A DNA stretch of 64,000 nucleotides from Calidifontibacillus erzurumensis (GCF_013303125.1 NZ_JABTTE010000013.1:1-64000); one strand, 5' to 3'; positions 17,911 to 26,400 are shown, counted from the stretch's first letter. Made by a program: numbers and translations. Notes: generated by a model from the sequence alone, not told the origin.

Positions 17911-18213
17911 TATTAATAACGAAATCGGAATGCCTTCCAATTCCTCTTTACCTTGACGTTTTCCCCAAGCAAATACACCTTTCAAATATTCGATTGTAAA
18001 TAATGAACCTGGGTCGCCTGAAATTTCATATACTTCCCCCGGTTGAAATTGGCTTGGGCTTAAAAGGTATGCTTTCGCCATCGCAATTTTTCTTTCATAC
18101 ACGGCAAATTCATTAATCATACCCATTTGTTCCGCTTTTCTCGCTTTTTCTTGCAACTTTCCTATTTCGAGCTTCAATTCGTATTCCGTCATTTCACTAT
18201 AACGTTTTTCCAT
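17896..18213 (-). CDS. yfhH: YfhH family protein (DUF1811)
   Basis: A 105-residue soluble protein. The N-terminal helical half includes MEKRYSEMTEYEL and ARKAEQMGMINEFAVYERK. The C-terminal beta-rich half includes GVFAWGKRQG. It matches the Bacillus YfhH family, of unknown function, in sequence and location. ATG 18213 has GGAG 8 bases upstream and gives the family N-terminus; the longer frame starts with GTG 18222. It lies next to recX, as in B. subtilis. Confidence 0.88.
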   Translation of the reverse strand: MEKRYSEMTEYELKLEIGKLQEKARKAEQMGMINEFAVYERKIAMAKAYLLSPSQFQPGEVYEISGDPGSLFTIEYLKGVFAWGKRQGKEELEGIPISLLIKPEK

Positions 18214-18476
18214 GTTCCCCACTCCACATTTTGTATTGGACCATAAGTTTTAGTATAAAGGATTCTCTCAGATGTGACAAAGAACAATTTTACTTATTTT
18301 AGTCTACACCATGGTGGAAGACAATATTTTGAGATTAAGCTTTTTCATTGTTTGTTTGGATTCGCACCTTCGTTCGTTCGTTTTATAGCAATTGTGAGGC
18401 TAGCTACTCATTTTTCGCAACTGATGCTAGAACTTTCCAACATCTACTATAGCAATTAACCTTTCCGCCAATCCAT

Positions 18477-19298
18477 TTAGTTCATTTCTTTATATTGTGC
18501 AATAAATGCTTCAATCTCCTCTACTCTAAAACCGCGCTGGTATAAATATTGTTTTACCCGCTGCTCTAATTCCCATCCTTCATATTTATTGCTGTATTTT
18601 TTATAAGCTTTTTCTCCATGTTTCATTACAGCTAGAAGCAATTCTTGTTCATCTTGTTCAATCACTAATTCGTTGGATGCTCTTTTGGCAATCGGTAATG
18701 TAAATCCTTTTGAAAGTAAAGTTTGGCCAATTTTTTGCCGAACTTGATATTCCGTCAGCCCTTTTTTTTGTTTAGCAAATTTTTGAGCAAATTGGCTGGC
18801 AATTTCAAACTGTTTTTCCTCAGGATATTCTTTCAAACCCTCATTTATATATTCTTCAGAGACGCCTTTTTGCTGCAGCTCTTGACGAATCAACAACGGT
18901 CCTTTAACTTGCTGGTTCATTCGAGATCGGACAAAAGCTTTCGCAAACTCTAAATCATTAATATATTGGTGTTCTTTCAGTTTGTTTATGACAATGGAAA
19001 CAATCTCTTCCTCATACGACTTTGAAAGCAAATATTCACGCATTTCTTTTTCTGATTTCATTCGTGAAGTTAAAAATTTTAACGCCAACTGATAAGCCTT
19101 TTTTATTTTGTCTTTATATAAAATTTCTTTCAATTCTTCATCCGTGTATGTATTTCCTTTTTTTAATCGAAATTCTATTAATACATCTTGATCGACGCTG
19201 AAAAAATAATCCTCACCATCACCGGTGATGCGATCAACATAAACGTTAAACCGCTCTTTATTATTTTTTTGAGTTGTAATCTTTACTATTTTAAACAT
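18477..19298 (-). CDS. recX: Recombination regulator RecX
   Basis: A 273-residue modulator of RecA filaments. It has the RecX three-helix repeats, for example LKFLTSRMKSEKEMREYLLSK and FVRSRMNQQVKGPLLIRQELQQKG (quoted in part), arranged in tandem, as in long Bacillus RecX. The ATG at 19298 yields MFKIVKITTQ, the family start; the longer frame adds 14 unrelated residues. The ribosome binding site GGGTGAT is weak. The B. subtilis order yfhD-yfhE-recX-yfhH is preserved apart from spacing. Confidence 0.93.
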   Translation of the reverse strand: MFKIVKITTQKNNKERFNVYVDRITGDGEDYFFSVDQDVLIEFRLKKGNTYTDEELKEILYKDKIKKAYQLALKFLTSRMKSEKEMREYLLSKSYEEEIVSIVINKLKEHQYINDLEFAKAFVRSRMNQQVKGPLLIRQELQQKGVSEEYINEGLKEYPEEKQFEIASQFAQKFAKQKKGLTEYQVRQKIGQTLLSKGFTLPIAKRASNELVIEQDEQELLLAVMKHGEKAYKKYSNKYEGWELEQRVKQYLYQRGFRVEEIEAFIAQYKEMN

Positions 19299-19476
19299 GG
19301 AAATCACCCAGTTCTTATTATACCAACGAAAGGACGGCAAAGGTTATTTGATTTGTCTTCATTTACCGATTTCCTATTCCCAAACTGTTTCCAAAAAGAT
19401 TTGTCCCATTTTGAATAACTTCATTTTTTTCCGTTCATACTTTTAAAAGAAAAAATTTTTTCATGGAGGTTTACCT

Positions 19477-19611
19477 ATGTCTAAAAGTAAAGCAAGGCGG
19501 GACAGGGAAAATAAAAGATCGTTAACAGCAGCACAAGAAGTTTTATATCAAAGAGCTTTTAAAAAAGCTGATCGTGCAGGCGGGTTTGCACCGCGAAATC
19601 CTAACGCTTAA
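19477..19611 (+). CDS. yfhE: YfhE-like small protein
   Basis: A 44-residue basic protein with the core TAAQEVLYQRAFKKADRAGG, which resembles the YfhE family of Bacillus (unknown function). TGGAGG lies 9 bases before the ATG. It sits between recX (divergent) and yfhD (49 bases downstream), the same neighbourhood as B. subtilis yfhE. It is short but has a good start context and a conserved position. Confidence 0.8.
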   Translation: MSKSKARRDRENKRSLTAAQEVLYQRAFKKADRAGGFAPRNPNA

Positions 19612-19659
19612 AGCCGACATACATATTTACTTTTTAAATCATTTCGAAAGGGGATTATT

Positions 19660-19839
19660 ATGACAAGAGGACAAAGCCGTCAAAATAAAAAAGGAGATCA
19701 AACACCAAAATATGCACAAACAACATCTGATGGACGGGATATCGAATTTTCTCAAGAATTAGCTGATCAAGATGATCTTGAAGCACAAGCACGTACTGAA
19801 GCAGCCGACCGCCGTGTGAAATCTAAAAAGAAAGAATAA
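19660..19839 (+). CDS. yfhD: YfhD family small protein
   Basis: A 59-residue hydrophilic protein starting MTRGQSRQNK with an acidic middle (FSQELADQDDLEAQARTEA) and basic tail. It matches the YfhD family of small Bacillaceae proteins with no known function. GAAAGGGG lies 6 bases before the ATG. Its terminator follows 10 bases after the stop. Probably cotranscribed with the yfhE-like gene. Confidence 0.82.
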   Translation: MTRGQSRQNKKGDQTPKYAQTTSDGRDIEFSQELADQDDLEAQARTEAADRRVKSKKKE

Positions 19840-19849
19840 ATATAAAAAA

Positions 19850-19877
19850 ACGGGACGGTGTGTAATGGCCGTCCCGT
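19850..19877. terminator. Terminator after yfhD
   Basis: ACGGGACGG (19850-19858) pairs perfectly with CCGTCCCGT (19869-19877). A-rich sequence precedes it, so it also works for the convergent DoxX gene. Confidence 0.85.
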
Positions 19878-19886
19878 GTTTGTTTA

Positions 19887-20393
19887 CTAAACCGTTGCGT
19901 GTCCTTCTGTTTCTTCTTTCATACGTTTTTTGCCGAATTTTTCTTTCATATAAGGAACTAAGAATCGGTCGACACCGTAGTAGTAGCTTGCAGAACCTGC
20001 AGCTAACAAGATGATTGCAACTGTATATAACACTGGGTTTGTGCTTGTTGTACCTGCTAATAAGAAGTTTAAGTTCATAAATGCACCGGCTAATAATGCA
20101 GGAATTGTTAAACAACCGATAATAAGTCCGATTCCGACTAACAATTCACCCCATGCGACTAGGAAGCTGAATAAACCAGAGTTTGGCAATGCCACATTTT
20201 CAAGAAATGCCGCGTACCAAGAAGATACTGCTGGGTGGTCTCCTGCTGCTTTGCCGATTGCTCCTTGAATGAATCCACTAGCGTCAAATCCATCTACTAC
20301 TTTATGCCAACCTGCTTCTATCCATTGAATACCTAACCAAATTCTAACGATCGTCCACACGCCTGACATTATAGGCCCTTTCATCCATTTCAT
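19887..20393 (-). CDS. DoxX family membrane protein
   Basis: A 168-residue protein with four hydrophobic segments. The DoxX/TQO-like N-terminus is RIWLGIQWIEAGWHKV and a central segment is AWGELLVGIGLIIG. DoxX proteins are small quinone-linked or redox-associated membrane proteins, usually of unconfirmed function. AAAGGAG lies 9 bases before ATG 20393. It is monocistronic, between yfhD (convergent) and the end of the microcompartment operon. The upstream 20394-20722 stretch is AT-rich with no gene I can support. Confidence 0.85.
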   Translation of the reverse strand: MKWMKGPIMSGVWTIVRIWLGIQWIEAGWHKVVDGFDASGFIQGAIGKAAGDHPAVSSWYAAFLENVALPNSGLFSFLVAWGELLVGIGLIIGCLTIPALLAGAFMNLNFLLAGTTSTNPVLYTVAIILLAAGSASYYYGVDRFLVPYMKEKFGKKRMKEETEGHATV

Positions 20394-20722
20394 AGTTTCC
20401 CACTCCTTTTAAATATTTAAAAGTTTTTAATAGTATATAATATCATATGATTAAAGAAGATGATTGCTCAGTATTTCACAAATTATTCAATAAGTTTTTC
20501 AATTTGACTTATCTAAACGCTTGTCCATTTTGTAATATTTTTATAAGTAAGTGATCCATTGGACTTACCTCTTTCTTTTGTAAATTTTTTTTAATATCTT
20601 TCTTTACTTTAACTATACATTTTTGCCATTTACTATTCAATGGACTTCACAATGATGACATTTTTTATTCAAATGTAAGTCACAACTTTCTCACACTTTT
20701 TTCACAATTTTAGCCAACAGAA

Positions 20723-20760
20723 AAACCCTTTGCCAAAGTCGATATTTTCGCAAAGGGTTT
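20723..20760 (-). terminator. Terminator of the microcompartment operon
   Basis: AAACCCTTTGC (20723-20733) pairs perfectly with GCAAAGGGTTT (20750-20760), with TTTTTC following on the minus strand. It lies 10 bases beyond the last gene and marks the end of the twelve-gene operon. Confidence 0.9.
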
Positions 20761-20770
20761 GCTATTGTTT

Positions 20771-21499
20771 CTATTTGAATTCTAATGAACGAAAGTCTTT
20801 CGGGTCGATTTTTTTCAACAGTTTTAAGTCTTCTTCTGTTGGCGGTGTTGTAAATTTGATATCATCATACAGAAGTTCAAAACCGGTATTTTCTTTTACT
20901 TCCTCCAACGATGACGTTGGGTGGATGCTTTCTAAATGCAGCTTGCCATTTTTAAAAATAAAAATGCAAAGCGGTGTTACGATTTTCCACACATTTCCTC
21001 TTGTCGTAATAAAATCCACTTGTTCAACGAACGTTCTTCGATCATGTTTCGTGCGCCAAATTATCGCTTTTTTGGCAGTCGGTATGAGTACAGCACTTCC
21101 AGCTCCTCCAGGGAGCCGCACTTTTGGCTTTTTATAAGAACCAATGACAGAGGCATTGACATTGCCATGAATATCAAATTGAACACCGCTTAAAAAAGCT
21201 ACATCCAATTTGCCGCGCATCGATAAATCAAAAATTTGCTCTAACGGAAAATAAGCCTCCGCACCTTTGAGCAAGTTCCCGCTCGCTGATGAATAACATT
21301 CTTCAGAAATAGAAGCAGGGTTCACACCACCGGGGATGTTCAAATGGACAAGATTAGGTGCATGCTTCTGTTTCGCAAGCTGAATCGCAACCATCGGCAG
21401 GTGGGAGGATACGCCGTGAAAAACGGTTTCGTGATCTGAAAGCATGTTGGCAATTGCACAAGTCATTAAATCAACGACACGGTAAAGACTTGTTTTCAT
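20771..21499 (-). CDS. CoA-transferase-fold protein, beta subunit (GctB/IpdB-like)
   Basis: A 242-residue subunit resembling glutaconate CoA-transferase B and IpdB. The matching block is SGVQFDIHGNVNASVIGSYK, then RLPGGAGSA and EQVDFITTRG. In GctB the catalytic Glu lies in the VESG segment after APDC. Here the aligned segment reads APNLVHLNIPGG and has no Glu, as in the hydrolase-like IpdAB branch. This pair may therefore not be a true CoA transferase. It overlaps the alpha subunit by four bases (ATGA), so an obligate complex is likely. It is the last gene of the BMC operon. The substrate is unknown. Confidence 0.8.
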   Translation of the reverse strand: MKTSLYRVVDLMTCAIANMLSDHETVFHGVSSHLPMVAIQLAKQKHAPNLVHLNIPGGVNPASISEECYSSASGNLLKGAEAYFPLEQIFDLSMRGKLDVAFLSGVQFDIHGNVNASVIGSYKKPKVRLPGGAGSAVLIPTAKKAIIWRTKHDRRTFVEQVDFITTRGNVWKIVTPLCIFIFKNGKLHLESIHPTSSLEEVKENTGFELLYDDIKFTTPPTEEDLKLLKKIDPKDFRSLEFK

Positions 21500-22332
21500 C
21501 GTTTTTGTATCCCCCTCTCCCCTGCATAATCTTTCGTTTCATAGCTTTTAATAAAAGCTTCAATTTCCGCTTTTTCTTTTCTAGCAATAAAGCTTGAAAG
21601 GGCTTGATGATCGACATCATATTTTTGATAACAGCTGCACGGGCTTGCTCCTTTAGGCGCGTGCACAACTGCGCTTACTAAAAATCCTGGGATATCCACG
21701 CGGTCGCTTTTCATTTTTATTTTATATTCCGGCACAATTTGTTCAGTCGTAATAATAACCCGTTTGGCCGCTCTGCTTAATAAGACATCTTCAAATTTAG
21801 GACCGTATATAATGGAATTGCCGTTTTTATCACATTCATGAACATGGATGACGGCAACATCCGGTAAAATCGATTTAACGAGCGTGACTGGTTCTCCGCT
21901 GCCAAATGGATCTTCCACAACGATAAAATAATCGTTTTCTAAGAGAAGGTCACCAGCATTTAAACCTTTGACCGGCATAAATGGAACGTTCATGGAAGCA
22001 CCGCGAAGCGCACAAATAACCGTATAGCAAGCATGTTCATTGGCGATCACTTCGCCGCTTTGCACCGCTTTCCGATAATGCTCGGCAAGCCCGTATTTTG
22101 TTTCATAACTGACAAAGCCAGCATCAACAGAAGAAACGGCCCCGACTGCACAAAGCAAATCGATATCGTGGGCGCCTGCGGTTTTGACTATTTTTAGTTG
22201 CTTTTTCTTTTGCCTTGCCATTTCCCGAACAAAAGCCATTGGCGCCCGATGCAAAACATTTCCGCCAATGCCAACCGTGTCACCATTATTGATCGTGGCA
22301 ACCGCTTCATTTAACGTGATAATTTTGCTCAT
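21496..22332 (-). CDS. CoA-transferase-fold protein, alpha subunit (GctA/IpdA-like)
   Basis: A 278-residue partner of the beta subunit. The N-terminus has the family start, with ITLNEAVATINNGDTVGIGG then RAPMAFVREMAR. It ends in a region with CSCYQKYDVDH. The ATG at 22332 has GGTGG 7 bases upstream; the longer frame (22359) is not supported. It follows the flavoprotein gene by 39 bases within the BMC operon. Acyl-CoA produced from the compartment's aldehyde is a plausible ligand, but transfer, hydrolysis or C-C cleavage cannot be told apart from sequence. Confidence 0.8.
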   Translation of the reverse strand: MSKIITLNEAVATINNGDTVGIGGNVLHRAPMAFVREMARQKKKQLKIVKTAGAHDIDLLCAVGAVSSVDAGFVSYETKYGLAEHYRKAVQSGEVIANEHACYTVICALRGASMNVPFMPVKGLNAGDLLLENDYFIVVEDPFGSGEPVTLVKSILPDVAVIHVHECDKNGNSIIYGPKFEDVLLSRAAKRVIITTEQIVPEYKIKMKSDRVDIPGFLVSAVVHAPKGASPCSCYQKYDVDHQALSSFIARKEKAEIEAFIKSYETKDYAGERGIQKR

Positions 22333-22371
22333 AACTTCACCACCATTGTTTTGCCTCAAACAAGAAGCAGG

Positions 22372-23706
22372 CTATTTCGCTGCATTGCTTGCAATATGAA
22401 TCGCATCCCAAACACTTGCAAATGGAGGTGCATAACATAAATCTGTCATGCCTAGTTCGTCGGTTGTCATATTGTTATGGATCGCAACGGCAAACACATC
22501 AATTCTAAGAACAGCTCCTTTAGCCCCTGCCGCTTGCGCACCTAATATTCGCCTTGTCCGCTTCTCATAAATTAATTTAATCCAAATCGGTGTTTGATTT
22601 GGATAATAGCCGGGATGGTCAACCGCTTGAACAAAGACAGTCGCGTAATCGATAGCTAGATTTTTAGCATCCGATTCTGACATCCCTGTCCGAGCTAGCT
22701 CTAAATCAAATACTTTTATCGCTGCACTTCCTAATGTGCCGACGTATTTAATATGACTACCTGCGATGTTGGCACCGGCTATTCGCCCGCATTTATTGGC
22801 ATTCGTGCCAAGTGGTAGATAAGAATTTTCTTCCATGACTTTATTGTAAACTTCAGCACAGTCGCCAGCGGCATAAATATCTTTCACATTTGTTCTCATT
22901 TCACGATCGATGATGACCGCCCCATTCGGTGCAAGCGCAATGCCAGACCCTTTTAAAAACTTTGTGGCTGGTCTTGTCCCTATGGCCAACACAACTAAAT
23001 CCGTTTTATACACATTTTTGTTTGTTTTGACCGATTCCACTACACCATTTGATCCAAAAAATGCTTCCACTTTCTCATTAAAATGAAGTTCAACACCTTG
23101 GCGCCTTAACTCATTTTCTGCAAGATCAGAAATTTCCGGATCAAATGGCCGTAAGCTTCTTTCCGCCAGTTCAATGATTTTCACTTGTTTGCCTAACGTT
23201 CCCATTGCTTCAGCAACTTCAATGCCGATATAGCCGGCTCCAATGATCGTTACGTGTTTGACATTCGCATGAGTTGCTTTCTCTTTCAGTCGAATGGCAT
23301 CCTCCAACGTTTTAAGAACAAAGATGTTGCCAAGTTCTATACCTGGGAGTGGAGGAACGATCGGCGTCGAGCCAGTTGCAATGAGCAGCTTGTCGAATGA
23401 TTCAATAAACAACCGGTTTTCAACTAAGTCTTTAACCATCACTTGCTTCTTTTCTGGAACAACTTTAACGACTTCATGTTGAAGATATGTTTGAATCCCC
23501 ATCTTATCAAAATGTTCTTTCGGTCTTGCGATTAATTTTTTGTAATCGTCATTTTCCCCGGATACAAAATAAGGAAGGCCGCAAGCACCGTAAGATAAAA
23601 CATTGCCTTTTTCAAATACGATAATTTGGGCATCTTTATTGATTCTTTTTAATTTAGAGGCAGCAGACATACCAGCTGCTACCCCACCAATGACAACAAG
23701 CTTCAT
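22372..23706 (-). CDS. CoA-disulfide reductase-like FAD-dependent oxidoreductase
   Basis: A 444-residue flavoprotein of the pyridine nucleotide-disulfide reductase family. The FAD motif is VVIGGVAAGMSAASK (residues 4-18) and the NAD(P) motif is TIIGAGYIGIEVAEA. A single redox Cys (Cys42) lies in SYGACGLPYF, as in CoA-disulfide reductases and Nox-type NADH oxidases. The second FAD motif is DIYAAGDCAEV. It could reduce CoA disulfides or oxidise NADH with oxygen. It has no encapsulation-peptide-like tail, so I infer it works in the cytosol. It is the tenth gene of the BMC operon. Confidence 0.88.
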   Translation of the reverse strand: MKLVVIGGVAAGMSAASKLKRINKDAQIIVFEKGNVLSYGACGLPYFVSGENDDYKKLIARPKEHFDKMGIQTYLQHEVVKVVPEKKQVMVKDLVENRLFIESFDKLLIATGSTPIVPPLPGIELGNIFVLKTLEDAIRLKEKATHANVKHVTIIGAGYIGIEVAEAMGTLGKQVKIIELAERSLRPFDPEISDLAENELRRQGVELHFNEKVEAFFGSNGVVESVKTNKNVYKTDLVVLAIGTRPATKFLKGSGIALAPNGAVIIDREMRTNVKDIYAAGDCAEVYNKVMEENSYLPLGTNANKCGRIAGANIAGSHIKYVGTLGSAAIKVFDLELARTGMSESDAKNLAIDYATVFVQAVDHPGYYPNQTPIWIKLIYEKRTRRILGAQAAGAKGAVLRIDVFAVAIHNNMTTDELGMTDLCYAPPFASVWDAIHIASNAAK

Positions 23707-23738
23707 TCATTTACACCGTCCATTCTCTTGGGAAAAAA

Positions 23739-24002
23739 TTAATTTTTCCCAATGTTCGGCTCTTGATCGATGATCCCGACAACAATCGCATCGATCGGAG
23801 CTTGTCTTGTTAGGGCATGTTGAGCCGCATCGCCGAGTGTAACAAGTACGAGTTCTCCTTCACCAGCGCCAATATTATCAGCTGCAACAAAATATTCATC
23901 GCTCTTTCCATAGCAAGGTTGTATTACGAGAAATTTATGTCCTTGAAGGCTTTCATGCTTTCTCGTAGATACGACTTTACTAATGACCTTGCCAATAATC
24001 AT
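23739..24002 (-). CDS. BMC vertex (pentamer) protein, EutN/CcmL family
   Basis: An 87-residue shell protein that caps the vertices of the polyhedral compartment. Family features are MIIGKVISKVVSTRKHESLQ at the start, then IGAGEGELVLVTLGDAA and VVGIIDQEP. ATG 24002 has GGAGG 8 bases upstream and starts 15 bases after the pduL stop. It is the only vertex protein in the window. One EutN-type gene is enough to close a shell. Confidence 0.95.
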   Translation of the reverse strand: MIIGKVISKVVSTRKHESLQGHKFLVIQPCYGKSDEYFVAADNIGAGEGELVLVTLGDAAQHALTRQAPIDAIVVGIIDQEPNIGKN

Positions 24003-24017
24003 AGTTCGTACCTCCAA

Positions 24018-24686
24018 TTAAGGTATGATTTTTCCAAATTCATTTCCTTTCAGTCCAAAAGCGTTGGCATCATCGACATCAATATGCATATCCAAAGCAT
24101 AAGTATCTTTTACGCGAATGGTAACATTGTGCATGATGCCGCCTTTTGGCCCGCTAATTTCAACGGAAACTTTCTGACCGTTCTTAACACCAAATCGTTT
24201 TGCATCTTCTGGAGTCATATGAATATGGCGATCGGCAATAATACAACCTTCTTCTAAGTTCACTACGCCTTTCGGACCTATGACAGTAATAGGCGCAGAA
24301 CCTTTTAAATCCCCAGATTCTCTTACTGGCGGATGAATTCCTAAACGTCTTGCATCGCTTTCAGCAACTTCTACTTGTGTTTGTTTACGAATTGGGTAAA
24401 GGACTCGTACGTTTTCGATCATTCCTCGCGGTCCTTTAATAGTTACCGTTTCATTGCAAGCGTATTGGCCAGGCTGAGAAATATCTCTATATTTTGTCAG
24501 TTGATAGCCTTTTCCAAACAAAATATCAACATGTTCTTGCTCAAGATGTATATGTCTTGCCGAAACGCTGATTGGAACGTATTTGTTCTTCCAATCGTTA
24601 ATAGTAATCAATTGTTGTTTTTGTAATTCTTCAAAAACTGCTTTCGTGATCTCTTCCAAAAGAACGTTTCTGTTGACTTCATTCAC
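24018..24686 (-). CDS. pduL: Phosphate propanoyltransferase PduL (BMC phosphotransacylase)
   Basis: A 222-residue enzyme that converts acyl-CoA and phosphate to acyl-phosphate, releasing CoA inside the compartment. The two PduL halves carry metal-binding His motifs SARHIHL and DRHIHMTPEDA. The first 25 residues contain an amphipathic helix (NVLLEEITKAVFEELQKQ), a typical PduL encapsulation peptide. The start is GTG 24686, with AAGCGGTG 7 bases upstream, 13 bases after the preceding shell gene. It recycles the CoA consumed by the aldehyde dehydrogenase of the same operon. Confidence 0.95.
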   Translation of the reverse strand: MNEVNRNVLLEEITKAVFEELQKQQLITINDWKNKYVPISVSARHIHLEQEHVDILFGKGYQLTKYRDISQPGQYACNETVTIKGPRGMIENVRVLYPIRKQTQVEVAESDARRLGIHPPVRESGDLKGSAPITVIGPKGVVNLEEGCIIADRHIHMTPEDAKRFGVKNGQKVSVEISGPKGGIMHNVTIRVKDTYALDMHIDVDDANAFGLKGNEFGKIIP

Positions 24687-24699
24687 CTGTATTCACCGC

Positions 24700-24975
24700 T
24701 TATTTTAAAATAGGCAAAATTTTCTCTACATCAGAATGAGGTCTTGGAATTACATGTACTGCAACTAACTCGCCAATTCGTTGCGCTGCTTCTGCACCTA
24801 CTTCTGTTGCTGCCTTAACCGCACCAACTTCACCAGTAACAATAACAGAAACTAATCCTGAGCCGATTTTTTCAGTGCCTACGATTTGTACGTTCGCAGC
24901 TTTTAACATTGCATCAGCTGCCTCAATTGCAGCTGTTAATCCTTTTGTTTCAATAATTCCTAATGATCCACTCAT
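24700..24975 (-). CDS. BMC hexamer shell protein, PduA/EutM type (copy 1)
   Basis: A 91-residue canonical BMC-H protein. It starts [19 protein letters not shown], has the pore motif KIGSGLV and ends with the edge motif [10 protein letters not shown]. It should form the bulk facets and a small pore. It differs from the next upstream gene (25041-25316) at only 11 of 91 positions, so the two arose by recent tandem duplication. AGGAGG precedes the ATG. Confidence 0.96.
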   Translation of the reverse strand: MSGSLGIIETKGLTAAIEAADAMLKAANVQIVGTEKIGSGLVSVIVTGEVGAVKAATEVGAEAAQRIGELVAVHVIPRPHSDVEKILPILK

Positions 24976-25040
24976 TTTTCTTCCTCCTAGCTTTTCCTCT
25001 TATTTTTATTTTGTTTTTTACAGCTTAACAAATCTTAAGC

Positions 25041-25316
25041 TTATTTAATGAAAGGCAAGATTTTTTGAATATCTTGATGCGGTCTTGGGATGACATGAAC
25101 AGCAACTAACTCGCCGATTCGTTGCGCTGCTTCTGCACCTACCTCTGTTGCAGCTTTTACAGCGCCAACATCGCCTTTGACAATGACAGATACTAAACCA
25201 GAACCGATTTTTTCAGTGCCTACGATTTCAACATTAGCTGCTTTTAACATTTGATCAGCCGCTTCAATGGCTGCAGTTAATCCTTTTGTTTCAATAATTC
25301 CTAATGATTCATTCAT
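25041..25316 (-). CDS. BMC hexamer shell protein, PduA/EutM type (copy 2)
   Basis: A 91-residue canonical BMC-H protein, 80/91 identical to copy 1, with the same KIGSGLV pore loop and IPRPH edge motif. Differences cluster at the N-terminus, around residues 47-49 (T/K, E/D) and at the C-terminus. The pore is conserved but surface charges vary. AGGAGG lies before the ATG, and the start overlaps the end of the previous gene by four bases (ATGA). Confidence 0.96.
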   Translation of the reverse strand: MNESLGIIETKGLTAAIEAADQMLKAANVEIVGTEKIGSGLVSVIVKGDVGAVKAATEVGAEAAQRIGELVAVHVIPRPHQDIQKILPFIK

Positions 25317-25756
25317 GGTTCGTTCCTCCTCGAATCGTCTGTTTTATTTTTTGAATTTCTTCTTCTACTTTGCCGTTTTTGTTTCATTTGAGTCTCATTT
25401 TGTTTATTTTCATCACGATCTTTTTGTTCGATCGCTTCTTGTTCACTTTGATTTTTTTCATCTTCTTTTTCAGAAGACACTATAAATTTCAAAATTTCCC
25501 GATGTGGATTAGTAATCAAAACAGCCATTTTCAATGGATTTTGTTGTTTGCTTTCACACGTTTCTTTTGCAACCTCAATAGCCGTTTTAACATCAGAAAT
25601 ACTGCCTCCAATGACTAAAGAAACGAGTCTGCCGCCCAAATAATTCTCACTTTTTAAAAGCTCAACACCAGCTGCCTTCATCATTTGATCTGCAATTTCT
25701 AATGCATAAGTAAAATATTGCAACTCAACGATTCCGATCGCTTCAACAACTTTCAT
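25313..25756 (-). CDS. BMC hexamer-type shell protein with long charged C-terminal tail
   Basis: A 147-residue protein. A single BMC domain (about residues 1-92) starts [20 protein letters not shown]. It is followed by a tail of about 55 residues made almost entirely of Glu, Lys, Asp, Arg, Gln and Asn, acidic first and then strongly basic. Such tails are unusual on BMC-H proteins and probably disordered. They might contact cargo, DNA or other shell proteins. The pore region (YLGGRLVSL) differs from the PduA-like copies. The gene overlaps both neighbours by four bases, so it is translationally coupled. Confidence 0.9.
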   Translation of the reverse strand: MKVVEAIGIVELQYFTYALEIADQMMKAAGVELLKSENYLGGRLVSLVIGGSISDVKTAIEVAKETCESKQQNPLKMAVLITNPHREILKFIVSSEKEDEKNQSEQEAIEQKDRDENKQNETQMKQKRQSRRRNSKNKTDDSRRNEP

Positions 25757-26043
25757 TGCAGATCACCTTTACTTTTGAATCCAATTATTTTTTCTAAACC
25801 GCTATAAGGTCTAGGGATGACATGGGCCCCGATGAGCTCACCAAACGACTGGGCAATATCCGCTCCTTTTTCAACGGCGAATTGAACAGAAGCTAAATCC
25901 CCTTGGATGATGATCGTAAGCATTCCCGACCCCGTTTGTTTAATATTATAAACTTCTACAAAAGCTGATTTTACCATCGCATCTATACAGGCAGCGGCTG
26001 CTGTTAAACCAATCACTTCAATAATTCCAATCGATTGATTCAT
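25753..26043 (-). CDS. BMC hexamer shell protein, divergent
   Basis: A 96-residue BMC-H protein starting SIGIIEVIGLTAAAACIDAM, with pore region KQTGSGMLTI and edge motif GAHVIPRPYSGLEKI. The pore replaces KIGSG with KQTGSG, suggesting a different permeability from the two PduA-like copies. It overlaps the next gene by four bases and lies 31 bases after the preceding shell gene. Length and domain are complete. Confidence 0.94.
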   Translation of the reverse strand: MNQSIGIIEVIGLTAAAACIDAMVKSAFVEVYNIKQTGSGMLTIIIQGDLASVQFAVEKGADIAQSFGELIGAHVIPRPYSGLEKIIGFKSKGDLQ

Positions 26044-26074
26044 TTAATTTTTACACTCCTAACGAAACTTGCGT

Positions 26075-26398
26075 TTACTTCTTAGTAACCTTCCCTATTG
26101 CAAGCAGCTTTTCTAAGCCGCAAGCAGCCGAAGATATGAGATGGGTTTGTACATCTTTTTCGTCGATTAACTGTACAGCAGTTTGCTCTGCAACTTCTAG
26201 TGCTGCTTTGACGTCATCAATTTTGCCGCTGAATTTTACTTGAATGACAACCGGGATCGGGGCTCTATCACCTAATAGCGGGTTGTTGCAATCAATTCCT
26301 TCAATCGTTATATCCGCTGCTTTACACGCTTTGTCCATGGCCGCCATAGCGACACTATAGCCTTGCACTTCCAAAAAGCCAATCGCTTTCCCCATCAT
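26075..26398 (-). CDS. BMC-domain shell protein with insertion
   Basis: A 107-residue BMC-domain protein. The core is recognisable (AIGFLEVQGYSVAMAAMDKA; VKFSGKIDDVKAALEVAEQTA). The pore segment is replaced by a longer stretch, CNNPLLGDRAPIPVVIQV, and the IPRPH edge motif is missing. It may form a special facet or a large or closed pore. I do not assign it to a named paralogue. ATG 26398 has GGTGG 6 bases upstream; an alternative GTG 26404 would overlap the aldehyde dehydrogenase stop. Confidence 0.88.
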   Translation of the reverse strand: MMGKAIGFLEVQGYSVAMAAMDKACKAADITIEGIDCNNPLLGDRAPIPVVIQVKFSGKIDDVKAALEVAEQTAVQLIDEKDVQTHLISSAACGLEKLLAIGKVTKK

Positions 26399-26400
26399 TT

